DNA of 16,968 nt from an uncultured Lachnospiraceae bacterium. Lineage in GTDB: Bacteria > Bacillota_A > Clostridia > Lachnospirales > Lachnospiraceae. The first letter of the stretch is position 1; each line of letters starts with the position of its first letter. Under the pieces are notes generated by a model. That model made no database searches. It saw only the letters and a list, made by a program, of their open reading frames with translations, and was not told where the DNA came from. Shown piece after piece: positions 7,903 through 14,975 of the stretch. The position numbers and the translations under genes are program-made. The stretch covers positions 1-16,968 of the forward strand of contig CAMWWS010000016.1 of NCBI GenBank assembly GCA_947178085.1, read 5' to 3'.

Positions 7903-8079
7903 TTACAAGACTGTCATACTCTCTGTTATTCCGTCAAATGGTGAGCTGCATACAAAACAATCCGTTTCCCAAAAAAGGGCATAGTTATCCCCTGCGGTTC
8001 CTGCTTTGTATGTGAATCTGCGTACGATGTCACTGCCGTTAAATAATTTCTTAGCAATCAGAACTTCGCATTGTTTCAT
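7903..8079 (-). CDS. 58-residue small protein or leader peptide
   Basis: A short ORF with every sign of a real gene: promoter TTGCAA-N17-TAAAAT (8112-8140), ribosome site AAAGGTGGTGA seven bases before the ATG, and terminator copy A downstream. The peptide starts MKQCEVLIAKKLFNG and ends CFVCSSPFDGITESMTVL. It has no signal peptide or membrane segment, contains three Cys (4, 41, 44; a CFVC motif) and is rich in Ser/Thr near the C-terminus. I do not recognise a family. Two readings are open. It may be a leader peptide controlling the ABC exporter, because codons 39-45 are complementary to the terminator. Or it may be a small substrate or partner of the nearby LanC-like protein; a Cys plus Ser/Thr-rich tail would fit, but no dehydratase is present. 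In-frame GTG codons four and three codons upstream are part of the ribosome site. Confidence 0.65.
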   Translation of the reverse strand: MKQCEVLIAKKLFNGSDIVRRFTYKAGTAGDNYALFWETDCFVCSSPFDGITESMTVL

Positions 8080-8111
8080 ATCTCTCACCACCTTTCATCA
8101 AAGTTGAATTT

Positions 8112-8140
8112 ATTTTACATTATTTTATATAGGTTTGCAA
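8112..8140 (-). promoter_or_regulatory. Promoter of the 58-codon ORF
   Basis: On the minus strand TTGCAA (8135-8140), 17-nt spacer, TAAAAT (8112-8117). The predicted start lies about 26 nt before the small ORF's ATG. One mismatch from consensus in each hexamer. This makes the small gene independent of the NhaC gene 166 nt upstream, for which no clear terminator is seen. Confidence 0.7.
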
Positions 8141-8245
8141 CATCTAATTTACACAAACTTTCTGTAACAGCGAGGCAATAAATATTTCGTATTTACCTCC
8201 CCAACATGTTACCTGATTGTAAAAACCATAATGAACAGAAGTTAC

Positions 8246-9601
8246 TTATTCTACCCAATTCCATGGTCTTTTGCGTATTGCACCGTCCGCAAAAGGAACA
8301 AAAACAGATAAGATACCAAAAAGCCCCAGTAAATACGAATACCAGACATATGGCATAAAACTTATCGCATTCACGGAGTGTCCGGCAGCAATGGCAAAAG
8401 AGGTTGAAATCAAAAGCTGACCGCTATATGGCAGTAATCCTTGAAATACGCAGCTGAAAATATCCAATAGAGAAGCTGTACGGCGAGGATCAACCTTATA
8501 TTTATGGCTTATGTTCTTTGCCAGATCACCGCTCAGAATAATTGCCACTGTATTGGTTGCAGTTACCACATCCAACACTGATACTAATACCGCAATAATC
8601 AACTGTGCAGATTTGGCGCCTTTTACCACACTGCTTAATTTTTCCAAAAGTATTGTAATTCCGCCCCGGCTCTGTATTAATGCAGCCACACCGGCCATTA
8701 TCATTGTCAGATAAAAAATCTCATCCATGCCGGTAACACCGGAATACATTGCGGTAGCTGCCGCTGCAACCGAAAAGGTTCCGGTAGCCACACCGATCAA
8801 AACTGCGCTGAGAATACCTGTCACCAATACTACAAAAACATGAATACCGATAATCGCAAGCACAAAAACAATTATATATGGAAGTACTTTAATAAATTCA
8901 AAATTAAGGTTGTCTATCGGTACCACTGTTTCCGGCCTTCCGAAAATCAACAGCAGAATAATAGTGCTGACTGCCGCCGGTAATGCAATCATCAGATTTA
9001 CTTTAAATTTGTCTTTTAGTCCTACTCCCTGCGTGCTGGTAGCGGCAATAGTCGTATCGCTTATCATAGAAAGATTATCTCCAAACATTGCACCGCCTAC
9101 GCATGCTCCTACAATAATCGCAACATTTAAACCGCCTTTATCCGCTATACCGATCGCAACCGGAGCGATTGCACTAATGGTTCCTATAGATGTCCCTGCT
9201 GCCGTACCCATAAACGCCGCGATTACAAACACGCCGACTGCCAAAAACTGTACGGGAATAAAGGAAAGCCCCATATTGACTGCGGCATCTCTCCCGCCCA
9301 TTGACATAGTTACTCCCGAGAATGCACCGGCAAGTATATATATCATCAACATTGTTATAACGCCTTCGTTACCAATTCCTCTGGCAAATATAGAAAATTT
9401 ATCATCCAACCGTTCTTTACCAAACAAAAATGCAATTACTACAGCAATGAACATAGCTCCAAATGACGGAAACTGATAGAAAGCAAATTCAACTCCCTGA
9501 ATCTGGTATATGATGCCTGCTCCCATGTATATGATCACAAAAGCTATAATAGGCAGAAATGCCCATCCCTGACCTTTTTGGTTCTGATTCTTTTTATCCA
9601 T
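8246..9601 (-). CDS. NhaC-family Na+/H+ antiporter
   Basis: 451 residues, strongly hydrophobic with roughly 11-12 membrane segments. Motifs GTAAGTSIGTISAIAPV, ACVGGAMFGDNLSMISDTT and TATNTVAIILSGDLAK, followed by RRTASLLDIFSCVFQGLLPYS, are those of the NhaC antiporter family; related proteins exchange Na+ for H+ or couple to organic acids, so the exact solute is uncertain. The start is the ATG at 9601, preceded by the excellent site AAGGAGGAGG; the upstream open frame to 9733 runs back into the LanC gene and is not used. Only 16 nt separate it from the LanC-like stop codon and no terminator lies between, so the two are cotranscribed. Pairing an antiporter with a LanC-like protein suggests a shared function that is not obvious. 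Confidence 0.9.
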   Translation of the reverse strand: MDKKNQNQKGQGWAFLPIIAFVIIYMGAGIIYQIQGVEFAFYQFPSFGAMFIAVVIAFLFGKERLDDKFSIFARGIGNEGVITMLMIYILAGAFSGVTMSMGGRDAAVNMGLSFIPVQFLAVGVFVIAAFMGTAAGTSIGTISAIAPVAIGIADKGGLNVAIIVGACVGGAMFGDNLSMISDTTIAATSTQGVGLKDKFKVNLMIALPAAVSTIILLLIFGRPETVVPIDNLNFEFIKVLPYIIVFVLAIIGIHVFVVLVTGILSAVLIGVATGTFSVAAAATAMYSGVTGMDEIFYLTMIMAGVAALIQSRGGITILLEKLSSVVKGAKSAQLIIAVLVSVLDVVTATNTVAIILSGDLAKNISHKYKVDPRRTASLLDIFSCVFQGLLPYSGQLLISTSFAIAAGHSVNAISFMPYVWYSYLLGLFGILSVFVPFADGAIRKRPWNWVE

Positions 9602-9617
9602 AATAATTACCTCCTCC

Positions 9618-10994
9618 TTATTCCTTTCCCGATTCCGCAAACGGATCATCAGGCAGACGATTCCAATGGAATTGTTTGCTTTCCGCCAAATACATTTGTA
9701 ATAAAACAGAAGCAATTCCGGCGATTCCGTCATAGTATCCCAGATCGACTGTCAGGAAATCGGGTTTTACACGCCAAAATGCCATTGACCATAAAGTTGT
9801 CCCGTCTTCCTGGTCTTTTCTTTCTCCCATAAGAACAGCCGCCGTCCTTCTTGCAAGGTCTAAATACCGTGGTTCACCCACCGATTCATAAAGCCCCAAA
9901 AAGAATTGCAGCATGCCTGCATGCCCACAGCAGAAACATTGTGTATTCCAAAGTCCGACAGACTGTTTCTCCGGCGCACGCATAGACTCAATTCCGTCTA
10001 TCATGGCATTTATTTCATCCAGATACTGCTGTTTTCCCGTAATCTGATACAGTTTATAATAGAGCTTTGCATTGCCTCCGACACCATGACACGAGCTCAA
10101 GAAATAAAAAGGAGTATCAGCTTCCGTGTCATATGGGATTAAATAGCCTTTTTCCTGCTGAATACGTATTTCAGACAGATACACCGTACACCTTATTGCA
10201 GCGTCCAGATATTTCTCATCCTTAGTAAATTCATATAATAACGTAAGCAAATATCCTGCTCCGGCTGACCCAAACTCATAATTCGGCCTAGTGCCCGGTC
10301 CAGGCCATCCTCGGAATTCCAGTCCCCCTTTTTCCGTAGGGATTCCCTGCTTTATGTATCGTTCTGCCGCTTCCAAAAGCACTTTTTTCGTCTCTTCTCT
10401 GCCAAACTGACGATAAAGATGAAGAAGCAGTAAAATAACCCCTCCATCCATCGCTATAGCCGGGGAACCGGTCCAAAAAGCTCCGTTTTCATCATGTTTT
10501 ACCGAATTTATGTAGTAGGATTCTATCTCCATAGCACCTTGCTTTGCGTTTTCATCCTGAATGCTCCTGTAAATTTCAGAAAATACCAGTCCGATACCTC
10601 CAACACCCATATACAGGCCATCATCCATCTCTTTCATGCCGAATATAGGCGACTGTTCAAAATATTCTTTCCAATGCACAGCCAAGTATCCGGTTCCCTC
10701 TTTTAGAATATGCAGAAACTTCTCTTCCCTTGTTGTTTCCCAAAGTTTGAGATAGTAATATAGAATACCGCTGGTTCCGCTGTAAAAGGACTGATCTACT
10801 TCCTGTTCGCCAATCATACTCCATGTTGCGCCTTCCTTTTTCCAAAAAATCCCATCCGAGTCTTTATGCGAATATTTTGCAATAAACTTTTCAGCCCGCA
10901 AAGAAATATCCAGATAGTTTTCCAGACCGGATACCTTTTCGGTTCGATAAGGTTTACCTATCCTGATTTTTTGCAAGTTTTCTTCTGTTGTCAT
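9618..10994 (-). CDS. Stand-alone LanC-like protein with Cys-Cys-Gly zinc motif
   Basis: 458 residues with the alpha/alpha-toroid repeats of the LanC family: GxxG-type turns near 72, 130, 184, 242, 303, 357 and 422. LanC enzymes use zinc to activate Cys thiols that add to dehydro-amino acids, making lanthionine rings. Likely zinc ligands here are C302 in SSCHGVGG and C355/C356 in CFCCGHAG. The second motif reads Cys-Cys-Gly where most LanC proteins have Cys-His-Gly, like the Cys3 zinc sites known from ProcM-type LanM enzymes. The usual AHG in the fourth repeat (NisC His212) reads SAG here, so that active-site His seems missing. No LanB or LanM dehydratase is in the window. The ATG at 10994 follows AGCAGGTG; the open frame above it begins with GTG inside the promoter's -10 and is rejected. 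A classical lantibiotic role is doubtful; a thiol-addition or sugar-like substrate role is possible. Confidence 0.8.
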   Translation of the reverse strand: MTTEENLQKIRIGKPYRTEKVSGLENYLDISLRAEKFIAKYSHKDSDGIFWKKEGATWSMIGEQEVDQSFYSGTSGILYYYLKLWETTREEKFLHILKEGTGYLAVHWKEYFEQSPIFGMKEMDDGLYMGVGGIGLVFSEIYRSIQDENAKQGAMEIESYYINSVKHDENGAFWTGSPAIAMDGGVILLLLHLYRQFGREETKKVLLEAAERYIKQGIPTEKGGLEFRGWPGPGTRPNYEFGSAGAGYLLTLLYEFTKDEKYLDAAIRCTVYLSEIRIQQEKGYLIPYDTEADTPFYFLSSCHGVGGNAKLYYKLYQITGKQQYLDEINAMIDGIESMRAPEKQSVGLWNTQCFCCGHAGMLQFFLGLYESVGEPRYLDLARRTAAVLMGERKDQEDGTTLWSMAFWRVKPDFLTVDLGYYDGIAGIASVLLQMYLAESKQFHWNRLPDDPFAESGKE

Positions 10995-11027
10995 AATACA
11001 CCTGCTTTCTTTTTTCTTTATCACAAG

Positions 11028-11056
11028 AATATACCACTATTTTCCTACTATGTCAA
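11028..11056 (-). promoter_or_regulatory. Promoter of the LanC-NhaC operon
   Basis: On the minus strand TTGACA (11051-11056), exactly 17 nt, then TATATT (11028-11033). It predicts a transcript start about 27 nt before the LanC ATG. It lies between the clpP terminator and LanC, so the LanC-NhaC pair is transcribed separately from araC-clpP. Confidence 0.85.
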
Positions 11057-11094
11057 TAGGTTATATATGTTTAGTATGAATAAAAGAATTAATT

Positions 11095-11136
11095 AAAAAA
11101 AATGCCCTGCACAGACTGTTTTGTCCGCACAAAGCA
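11095..11136 (-). terminator. Rho-independent terminator, copy B (after clpP)
   Basis: Minus-strand RNA forms a 14-bp stem (arms 11136-11123 and 11116-11103, loop AAAACA) followed by eight T. Five of the pairs are G-U and would be A-C mismatches on the plus strand, which fixes the direction. It lies 53 nt past the clpP stop codon, the same spacing as copy A has to the small ORF. Confidence 0.88.
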
Positions 11137-11155
11137 CTCGCTTCTGACTGCAAAT
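11098..11155 (-). repeat. 58-bp terminator repeat, copy B
   Basis: Second copy of the element at 7807-7864, 54 of 58 identical. The two direct copies bracket the LanC, NhaC and 58-codon genes (about 3.3 kb apart). Confidence 0.85.
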
Positions 11156-11189
11156 TCAACACCTTATATAGGAATGGAGTTGCAGCATT

Positions 11190-11783
11190 TTATTGTCTTT
11201 TTGAGATAACAGAATCAATCAGCCCATATTCTAAGGCTTCGTCTGCACTCATAAAATTATCTCTGTCCGTATCCCTTTCAATTTCTTCAATGGTACGTCC
11301 TGTATTCTCGGCTAAGATTCGATTTAATCGCTTCTTATTTTTCTGTATATGGTCTGACATTATTCGTATATCAGTAGCCTGCCCCTGAATACCATTACCC
11401 TGTACAGACGGCTGATGTATCATGATTTCAGAATTAGCTAACGCCATACGCTTCCCATGTGTACCCCCCGCCAGCAAAAAAGCTCCGAAACTTGCGGCAA
11501 GTCCTATACATATCGTAGAAACATCGCATTTTATATACTGCATAGTATCATAAATTGCCAATCCGGCTGTTATAGAACCTCCGGGGCTGTTAATATAAAG
11601 CTGAATATCCTTATCCGGATCCTGAGCTTCTAAAAAGAGCAGTTGTGCTATGACTAAACCGGCAGAACTATCGCTGACTTCTTCTCCTAAAAAAATAATC
11701 CTGTCTGACAGCAATCGTGAAAAAATATCATAGCTTCTTTCTCCGCGGCTGGTCTGTTCAATAACGTAAGGAATCGTACTCAT
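11190..11783 (-). CDS. clpP: ClpP-type serine protease (likely extra paralogue)
   Basis: 197 residues, full ClpP length, starting [20 protein letters not shown] as ClpP proteins do. The catalytic triad is intact: S98 in [10 protein letters not shown]123 in MIHQPS, and D175 in DTDRDNF. The usual Met after the catalytic Ser is Phe. After H-Q-P there are three more residues than in B. subtilis ClpP (SVQGNGI before QGQATDI), a change in the handle region that can affect heptamer pairing. ClpP forms a tetradecameric chamber fed by AAA+ unfoldases; none is encoded here. The ATG overlaps the AraC stop codon (ATGA) and has the strong site AAGGAGG, so translation is coupled to the regulator. Housekeeping clpP normally sits with tig/clpX, so this is probably a second copy with a dedicated target. 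The terminator is copy B. Confidence 0.93.
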   Translation of the reverse strand: MSTIPYVIEQTSRGERSYDIFSRLLSDRIIFLGEEVSDSSAGLVIAQLLFLEAQDPDKDIQLYINSPGGSITAGLAIYDTMQYIKCDVSTICIGLAASFGAFLLAGGTHGKRMALANSEIMIHQPSVQGNGIQGQATDIRIMSDHIQKNKKRLNRILAENTGRTIEEIERDTDRDNFMSADEALEYGLIDSVISKRQ

Positions 11784-12199
11784 GCTGCAACCTCCTTGAT
11801 TTCTGCAATATATTTGCAATATCCCGGCATGCATGAACAGTACATAGAAATACTGCTTTGTTTTGGTATAAAGACCCCGATATTCCTATAAGTTTTAGGC
11901 GGATATAAATATACCTGCTTAAAAGCAAATGAAAATGATTGCTGTGTATCATATCCGGCTTCATATGCAATCTGCACTATCGGCTTATCTGTATTGACGA
12001 GTTTTTCAGCCGCAATCGTAAGTCTTCGGTTTTGCAGATATTTATGAATTGATATTCCCGTCTGTTCCGCAAAAACCCGATTAAGATGAAATTTGGAATA
12101 GCCTATATTTTTTGAGATAATATCTAAGTTGATTTCTTTCTCTGAATTTCGCTCAATATAATCTACGACTTTCTTTACAACTTCTTTCCTGTCTTTCAT
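11780..12199 (-). CDS. AraC-family HTH-only transcriptional regulator
   Basis: 139 residues. Residues ~8-106 form the two helix-turn-helix motifs of an AraC/XylS DNA-binding domain ([21 protein letters not shown] and [20 protein letters not shown], then the typical YPPKTYR end). It lacks the usual N-terminal ligand domain, and the C-terminal effector (GyrI-like) domain often found in this subgroup is reduced to about 30 residues. That tail carries three cysteines (CSCMPGYC, residues 121-128), which might bind metal or sense redox state (inference). The ATG is preceded by AAGGAGGG. The stop codon overlaps the clpP ATG, so the pair forms one operon with its promoter at 12226-12254. It may regulate its own operon and the nearby LanC or exporter genes. 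Confidence 0.9.
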   Translation of the reverse strand: MKDRKEVVKKVVDYIERNSEKEINLDIISKNIGYSKFHLNRVFAEQTGISIHKYLQNRRLTIAAEKLVNTDKPIVQIAYEAGYDTQQSFSFAFKQVYLYPPKTYRNIGVFIPKQSSISMYCSCMPGYCKYIAEIKEVAA

Positions 12200-12225
12200 T
12201 GCATACCCTCCTTGTATTTTTAGAT

Positions 12226-12254
12226 ATTATAGCAAGCATAGAGGTATATGTCTT
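12226..12254 (-). promoter_or_regulatory. Promoter of the araC-clpP operon
   Basis: On the minus strand AAGACA (12249-12254), 17 nt, TATAAT (12226-12231), with TGC just before the -10 (extended -10). The weak -35 plus extended -10 would suit an activated or autoregulated promoter. Confidence 0.7.
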
Positions 12255-12273
12255 AATAAAAAGTGCTGTTTTA

Positions 12274-12292
12274 ATGCCTTCGTTACAGGCAT
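12274..12292 (-). terminator. Weak hairpin after the GH13 gene
   Basis: ATGCCT / AGGCAT with a 7-nt loop lies some 23 nt past the GH13 stop codon. No T-run follows directly (TAAAACAGCACTTTTT on the minus strand), so it is at best a weak terminator and some readthrough into araC-clpP is possible. Confidence 0.3.
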
Positions 12293-12314
12293 CATAATCC
12301 CCATCCTGATTTCA

Positions 12315-14030
12315 TCATATAAGCACCGCCGCTTCATAGTCTCCTAAGCAGCCTGAAAAACTTTGACCGCTCACAAGATTTCTTCTGCCTTCCAAATCCG
12401 GCAGTTCAACCTTCCCCTGCTGCATATGAAATATTACTGCTATGTGCTGGTTCCCCAAATGCCTTTCCATATAAATAAGTCCTTCCGTATCATCTTCGTA
12501 TTGTTTTACAATATCGCCTGATGTCAATACCGCATGCTCATGCCTGATTCGGATAAGCGTCTGATAGTAGCGAAAAATCTCCTTATTCTGCCTTTCTTCC
12601 TCCCACAGCATCCCCCGTCTGCAATCAGGGTCAGGTCCTCCATCCAAGGCTACCTCATCACCGTAATAAATCATTGGCATGCCGGGAAGCAGGATTTGCA
12701 GTGCCGCCGCCAGTTTCTGCTTTTTAATATTTTTGCCTACACTGTGTGAAAACCTCGCCGTATCATGGCTGTCTATAAAATTCCATAGGTATCCCTCCAA
12801 AGCCTTATTCAGATTTCCCTTCATAAAATTGAGCCGTCCCACAAATGAGCTCACACTTAAACTTTCTGCGACAATGAAGTCCTGCACTGCATGATAAAAC
12901 TGATAATTCATAATGCTGTCCCACTCGTCGCCTTCTAAAAAGTCACCGGCAAAATGCCAGATTTCGCCAACGATTAAAACATCCTTCTTTACCGCCTTTA
13001 TCTCTCTTCTGAATCTCTTCCAGAAAGCATGATGTATCTCATCCGCCACATCTAAGCGCCAGCCGTCAATATCGCATTCCTTTATCCAATATTTAGCTAC
13101 ATCAATTACATAATCTGCGGTCTCTTTATTCTGTAAATTCAGTTTCGGCATAAACGCGGCATAACTGAATGTCTTGTAATTAGGCTTTTTCCCCCATTCC
13201 ATTACAAGCGGAAAATCCTCAATATAATACCAGTTCAGATATTCGGACTTTTCTTTCTTCTCCCTGATATCTTTAAAAGCAAAAAAGTCCACTGCCGTGT
13301 GATTAAATACGCCGTCCAGAATAACGTGCATTCCCAGTTCATGCGCCTTGCCGACAAGCTCCTTTAAATTTTCCTTAGTTCCAAAAGAAGGGTCAATGCT
13401 GTAATAATCATCTATATTATATTTATGGCTGGAATTGGAGCTAAAAATCGGCGTCATATAGATAATATCCGCGCCTAATTCCTTTATGTAATGCAAATGT
13501 TCAATTATCCCCCGAAGAGAACCCTTTAAATCAGCCTTGTGGTCAATCGGAGCCTGATACCAGACTTCTTCCGGGATATCTTTATCTGTGGCAAAACGGG
13601 ACGGAAAAATCTGATATACCACCTTATTTTTCGCCCAGTCTGGCAGTTCAAAGATTTCCTCTTCTCTGAGATTCTGCGGACAGTCAAACATCTTATCAAT
13701 ATCTGTGATACATTCATCATAAAAATTGTGGTTTCCGTAATAAGTCACTTTACCCGATGCATCTTTTATCTCGAAAAAATATCTGAAACAGACCACATCA
13801 ATGTCTATGATTACCTCATAGTAATCAATATAATTATCAGAATACGCAATCTTCATCTGTCGCTCTTGCCTGGTATCCATAAATTTAACCGGCAGATACT
13901 TTTCCTGACCATGAAGGATAACCTTTACCACATCCTCTTTTTTGGTCTCAAGCCGGAACAAAAAACGTCCCTTCTCCACTGCATAACAATACTTTTTATC
14001 TGCAAAATGTCTGATTGCCGCATATTCCAT
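12315..14030 (-). CDS. GH13 neopullulanase/cyclomaltodextrinase-type alpha-glycosidase
   Basis: 571 residues. An N-terminal beta domain (about 1-125, CBM34-like) precedes a GH13 (beta/alpha)8 barrel. Conserved regions are intact: DGVFNH (239-244), nucleophile D327 in GWRLDVAD, acid/base E356 in VGEIWH, and D423 in FIDSHDTARF. A short C-terminal beta domain ends in YEAAVLI. The MPKLNL motif and N-terminal domain place it with GH13_20 enzymes that hydrolyse cyclodextrins, pullulan or maltodextrins. No signal peptide is seen, so it acts inside the cell on imported alpha-glucans. The ATG at 14030 follows AAAAGGAGAG; the open frame to 14063 lacks a ribosome site. It is a single-gene unit divergent from the two-component genes, with a 225-nt spacer. 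Confidence 0.93.
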   Translation of the reverse strand: MEYAAIRHFADKKYCYAVEKGRFLFRLETKKEDVVKVILHGQEKYLPVKFMDTRQERQMKIAYSDNYIDYYEVIIDIDVVCFRYFFEIKDASGKVTYYGNHNFYDECITDIDKMFDCPQNLREEEIFELPDWAKNKVVYQIFPSRFATDKDIPEEVWYQAPIDHKADLKGSLRGIIEHLHYIKELGADIIYMTPIFSSNSSHKYNIDDYYSIDPSFGTKENLKELVGKAHELGMHVILDGVFNHTAVDFFAFKDIREKKEKSEYLNWYYIEDFPLVMEWGKKPNYKTFSYAAFMPKLNLQNKETADYVIDVAKYWIKECDIDGWRLDVADEIHHAFWKRFRREIKAVKKDVLIVGEIWHFAGDFLEGDEWDSIMNYQFYHAVQDFIVAESLSVSSFVGRLNFMKGNLNKALEGYLWNFIDSHDTARFSHSVGKNIKKQKLAAALQILLPGMPMIYYGDEVALDGGPDPDCRRGMLWEEERQNKEIFRYYQTLIRIRHEHAVLTSGDIVKQYEDDTEGLIYMERHLGNQHIAVIFHMQQGKVELPDLEGRRNLVSGQSFSGCLGDYEAAVLI

Positions 14031-14202
14031 GTTTACTCTCCTTTTAGAACGTGAAAATAACATTATTATACTTGCATCTTACACTTATCTATATTATATA
14101 TCCAGTAAAATATCCTTACTTTTTTCACACAATCCTATTCATATTTCCAATAGTCCGCCTTCTATTCTGTATTTTTTAGCGGTAATAACATCCGCCGCTT
14201 TA

Positions 14203-14231
14203 TTGAGACGCGCAGCAGAATGTAGTATAAT
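14203..14231 (+). promoter_or_regulatory. Promoter of the two-component operon
   Basis: TTGAGA (14203-14208), 17 nt, TATAAT (14226-14231). The predicted start is about 18 nt before the response regulator ATG, giving a very short leader. Confidence 0.8.
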
Positions 14232-14255
14232 ACCCTCTGTAAGTGAGGTGAGACT

Positions 14256-14975
14256 ATGCTGCACATAGCGATTTGTGATGATGATAAGGCAGCCGTAGAA
14301 AGCCATAAGAACATTATGGAAAATTATCTAAAGGACTGCGGCAGCATTGGAAAAATAGAAACATATATAAACAGTAATAATCTGCTTTACGATATTACCG
14401 AGGACAAGCTTTTCTTTGATTTAATTTTACTTGACATAGAAATGCCCGGAAGTACAGGCATGGAAATTGCGGAAAAAATTAAGCCCTATTTACCGAATGT
14501 GAAAATCATTTTTATCACTTCTCATATCGAATATGCCATAGACGCTTTTGAACTGTCCATTTTTCGGTATGTGCCAAAAAACGATATAGATAAACGACTT
14601 CCTGCCGCTATACAGGACGCAATAAAACTGATTGAGTTAGAGGACGGAAAAACCTATACTATTCAGACAAACAGCCGCCTTGAGAAAATTCCTTATCGGG
14701 AAATTTACTATATTGAACGGGACGGGAAAAATGCAAGCATTACCGCTGCCGGCGGAATATCGAAAGTGCGGAAAAGTTTACAACGAATTTTTTCAGAATT
14801 AGGAGCGGACGAGTTTATTTTTACCGACCGGGGATGTATCGTAAATATGATACATATTATGCAGATTAAAGACGGTATGGCGGTACTGAAAAACGGAGAA
14901 TCTCTCCCCATAAGCCGCTCTCATTTGCAGGAAGTTAAAGAACAGATTAACCATTATTGGGGGATGCATATATGA
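14256..14975 (+). CDS. LytTR-family response regulator (AgrA-like)
   Basis: 239 residues. The receiver domain (1-~120) has the acidic pocket D8-D9-D10, phospho-acceptor D60 in LLDIEMPG, T/S in FITSH (~89) and K108. The LytTR DNA-binding domain follows (~135-235: SRLEKIPYREIYYIERDGKN, ..., FIFTDRGCIVNM, ..., LPISRSHLQEVKEQ). Such regulators are phosphorylated by GHKL kinases and often control peptide-signalling, bacteriocin or transporter genes. The ATG follows GTGAGGTGAGACT. The stop codon overlaps the kinase start (ATGA), so both are translated together. Confidence 0.93.
   Translation: MLHIAICDDDKAAVESHKNIMENYLKDCGSIGKIETYINSNNLLYDITEDKLFFDLILLDIEMPGSTGMEIAEKIKPYLPNVKIIFITSHIEYAIDAFELSIFRYVPKNDIDKRLPAAIQDAIKLIELEDGKTYTIQTNSRLEKIPYREIYYIERDGKNASITAAGGISKVRKSLQRIFSELGADEFIFTDRGCIVNMIHIMQIKDGMAVLKNGESLPISRSHLQEVKEQINHYWGMHI

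Noticed and set aside
7903..8079. Calling the 58-residue ORF a lanthipeptide precursor
   Set aside because: No dehydratase or leader-peptide protease nearby and no typical leader motif; kept as an open alternative only.
8910..9476. 188-codon plus-strand ORF
   Set aside because: Lies opposite the NhaC gene; its Ala/Ile/Pro/Thr-rich composition is what the antisense of a hydrophobic membrane protein gives, and it has no recognisable domain.
11784..11834. Upstream extension of the ClpP reading frame
   Set aside because: It overlaps the AraC coding sequence, lacks a ribosome site, and adds residues not found in ClpP; the ATG at 11783 has AAGGAGG and the ATGA overlap.
13539..14054. 171-codon plus-strand ORF
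   Set aside because: Antisense to the N-terminal part of the GH13 gene, which has intact catalytic motifs and a strong ribosome site.
14031..14202. Candidate promoter for the GH13 gene (TATAAT-like sites on the minus strand around 14065-14100)
   Set aside because: Very AT-rich stretch with several TATAAT-like matches but no good -35 at 16-18 nt; cannot choose one.
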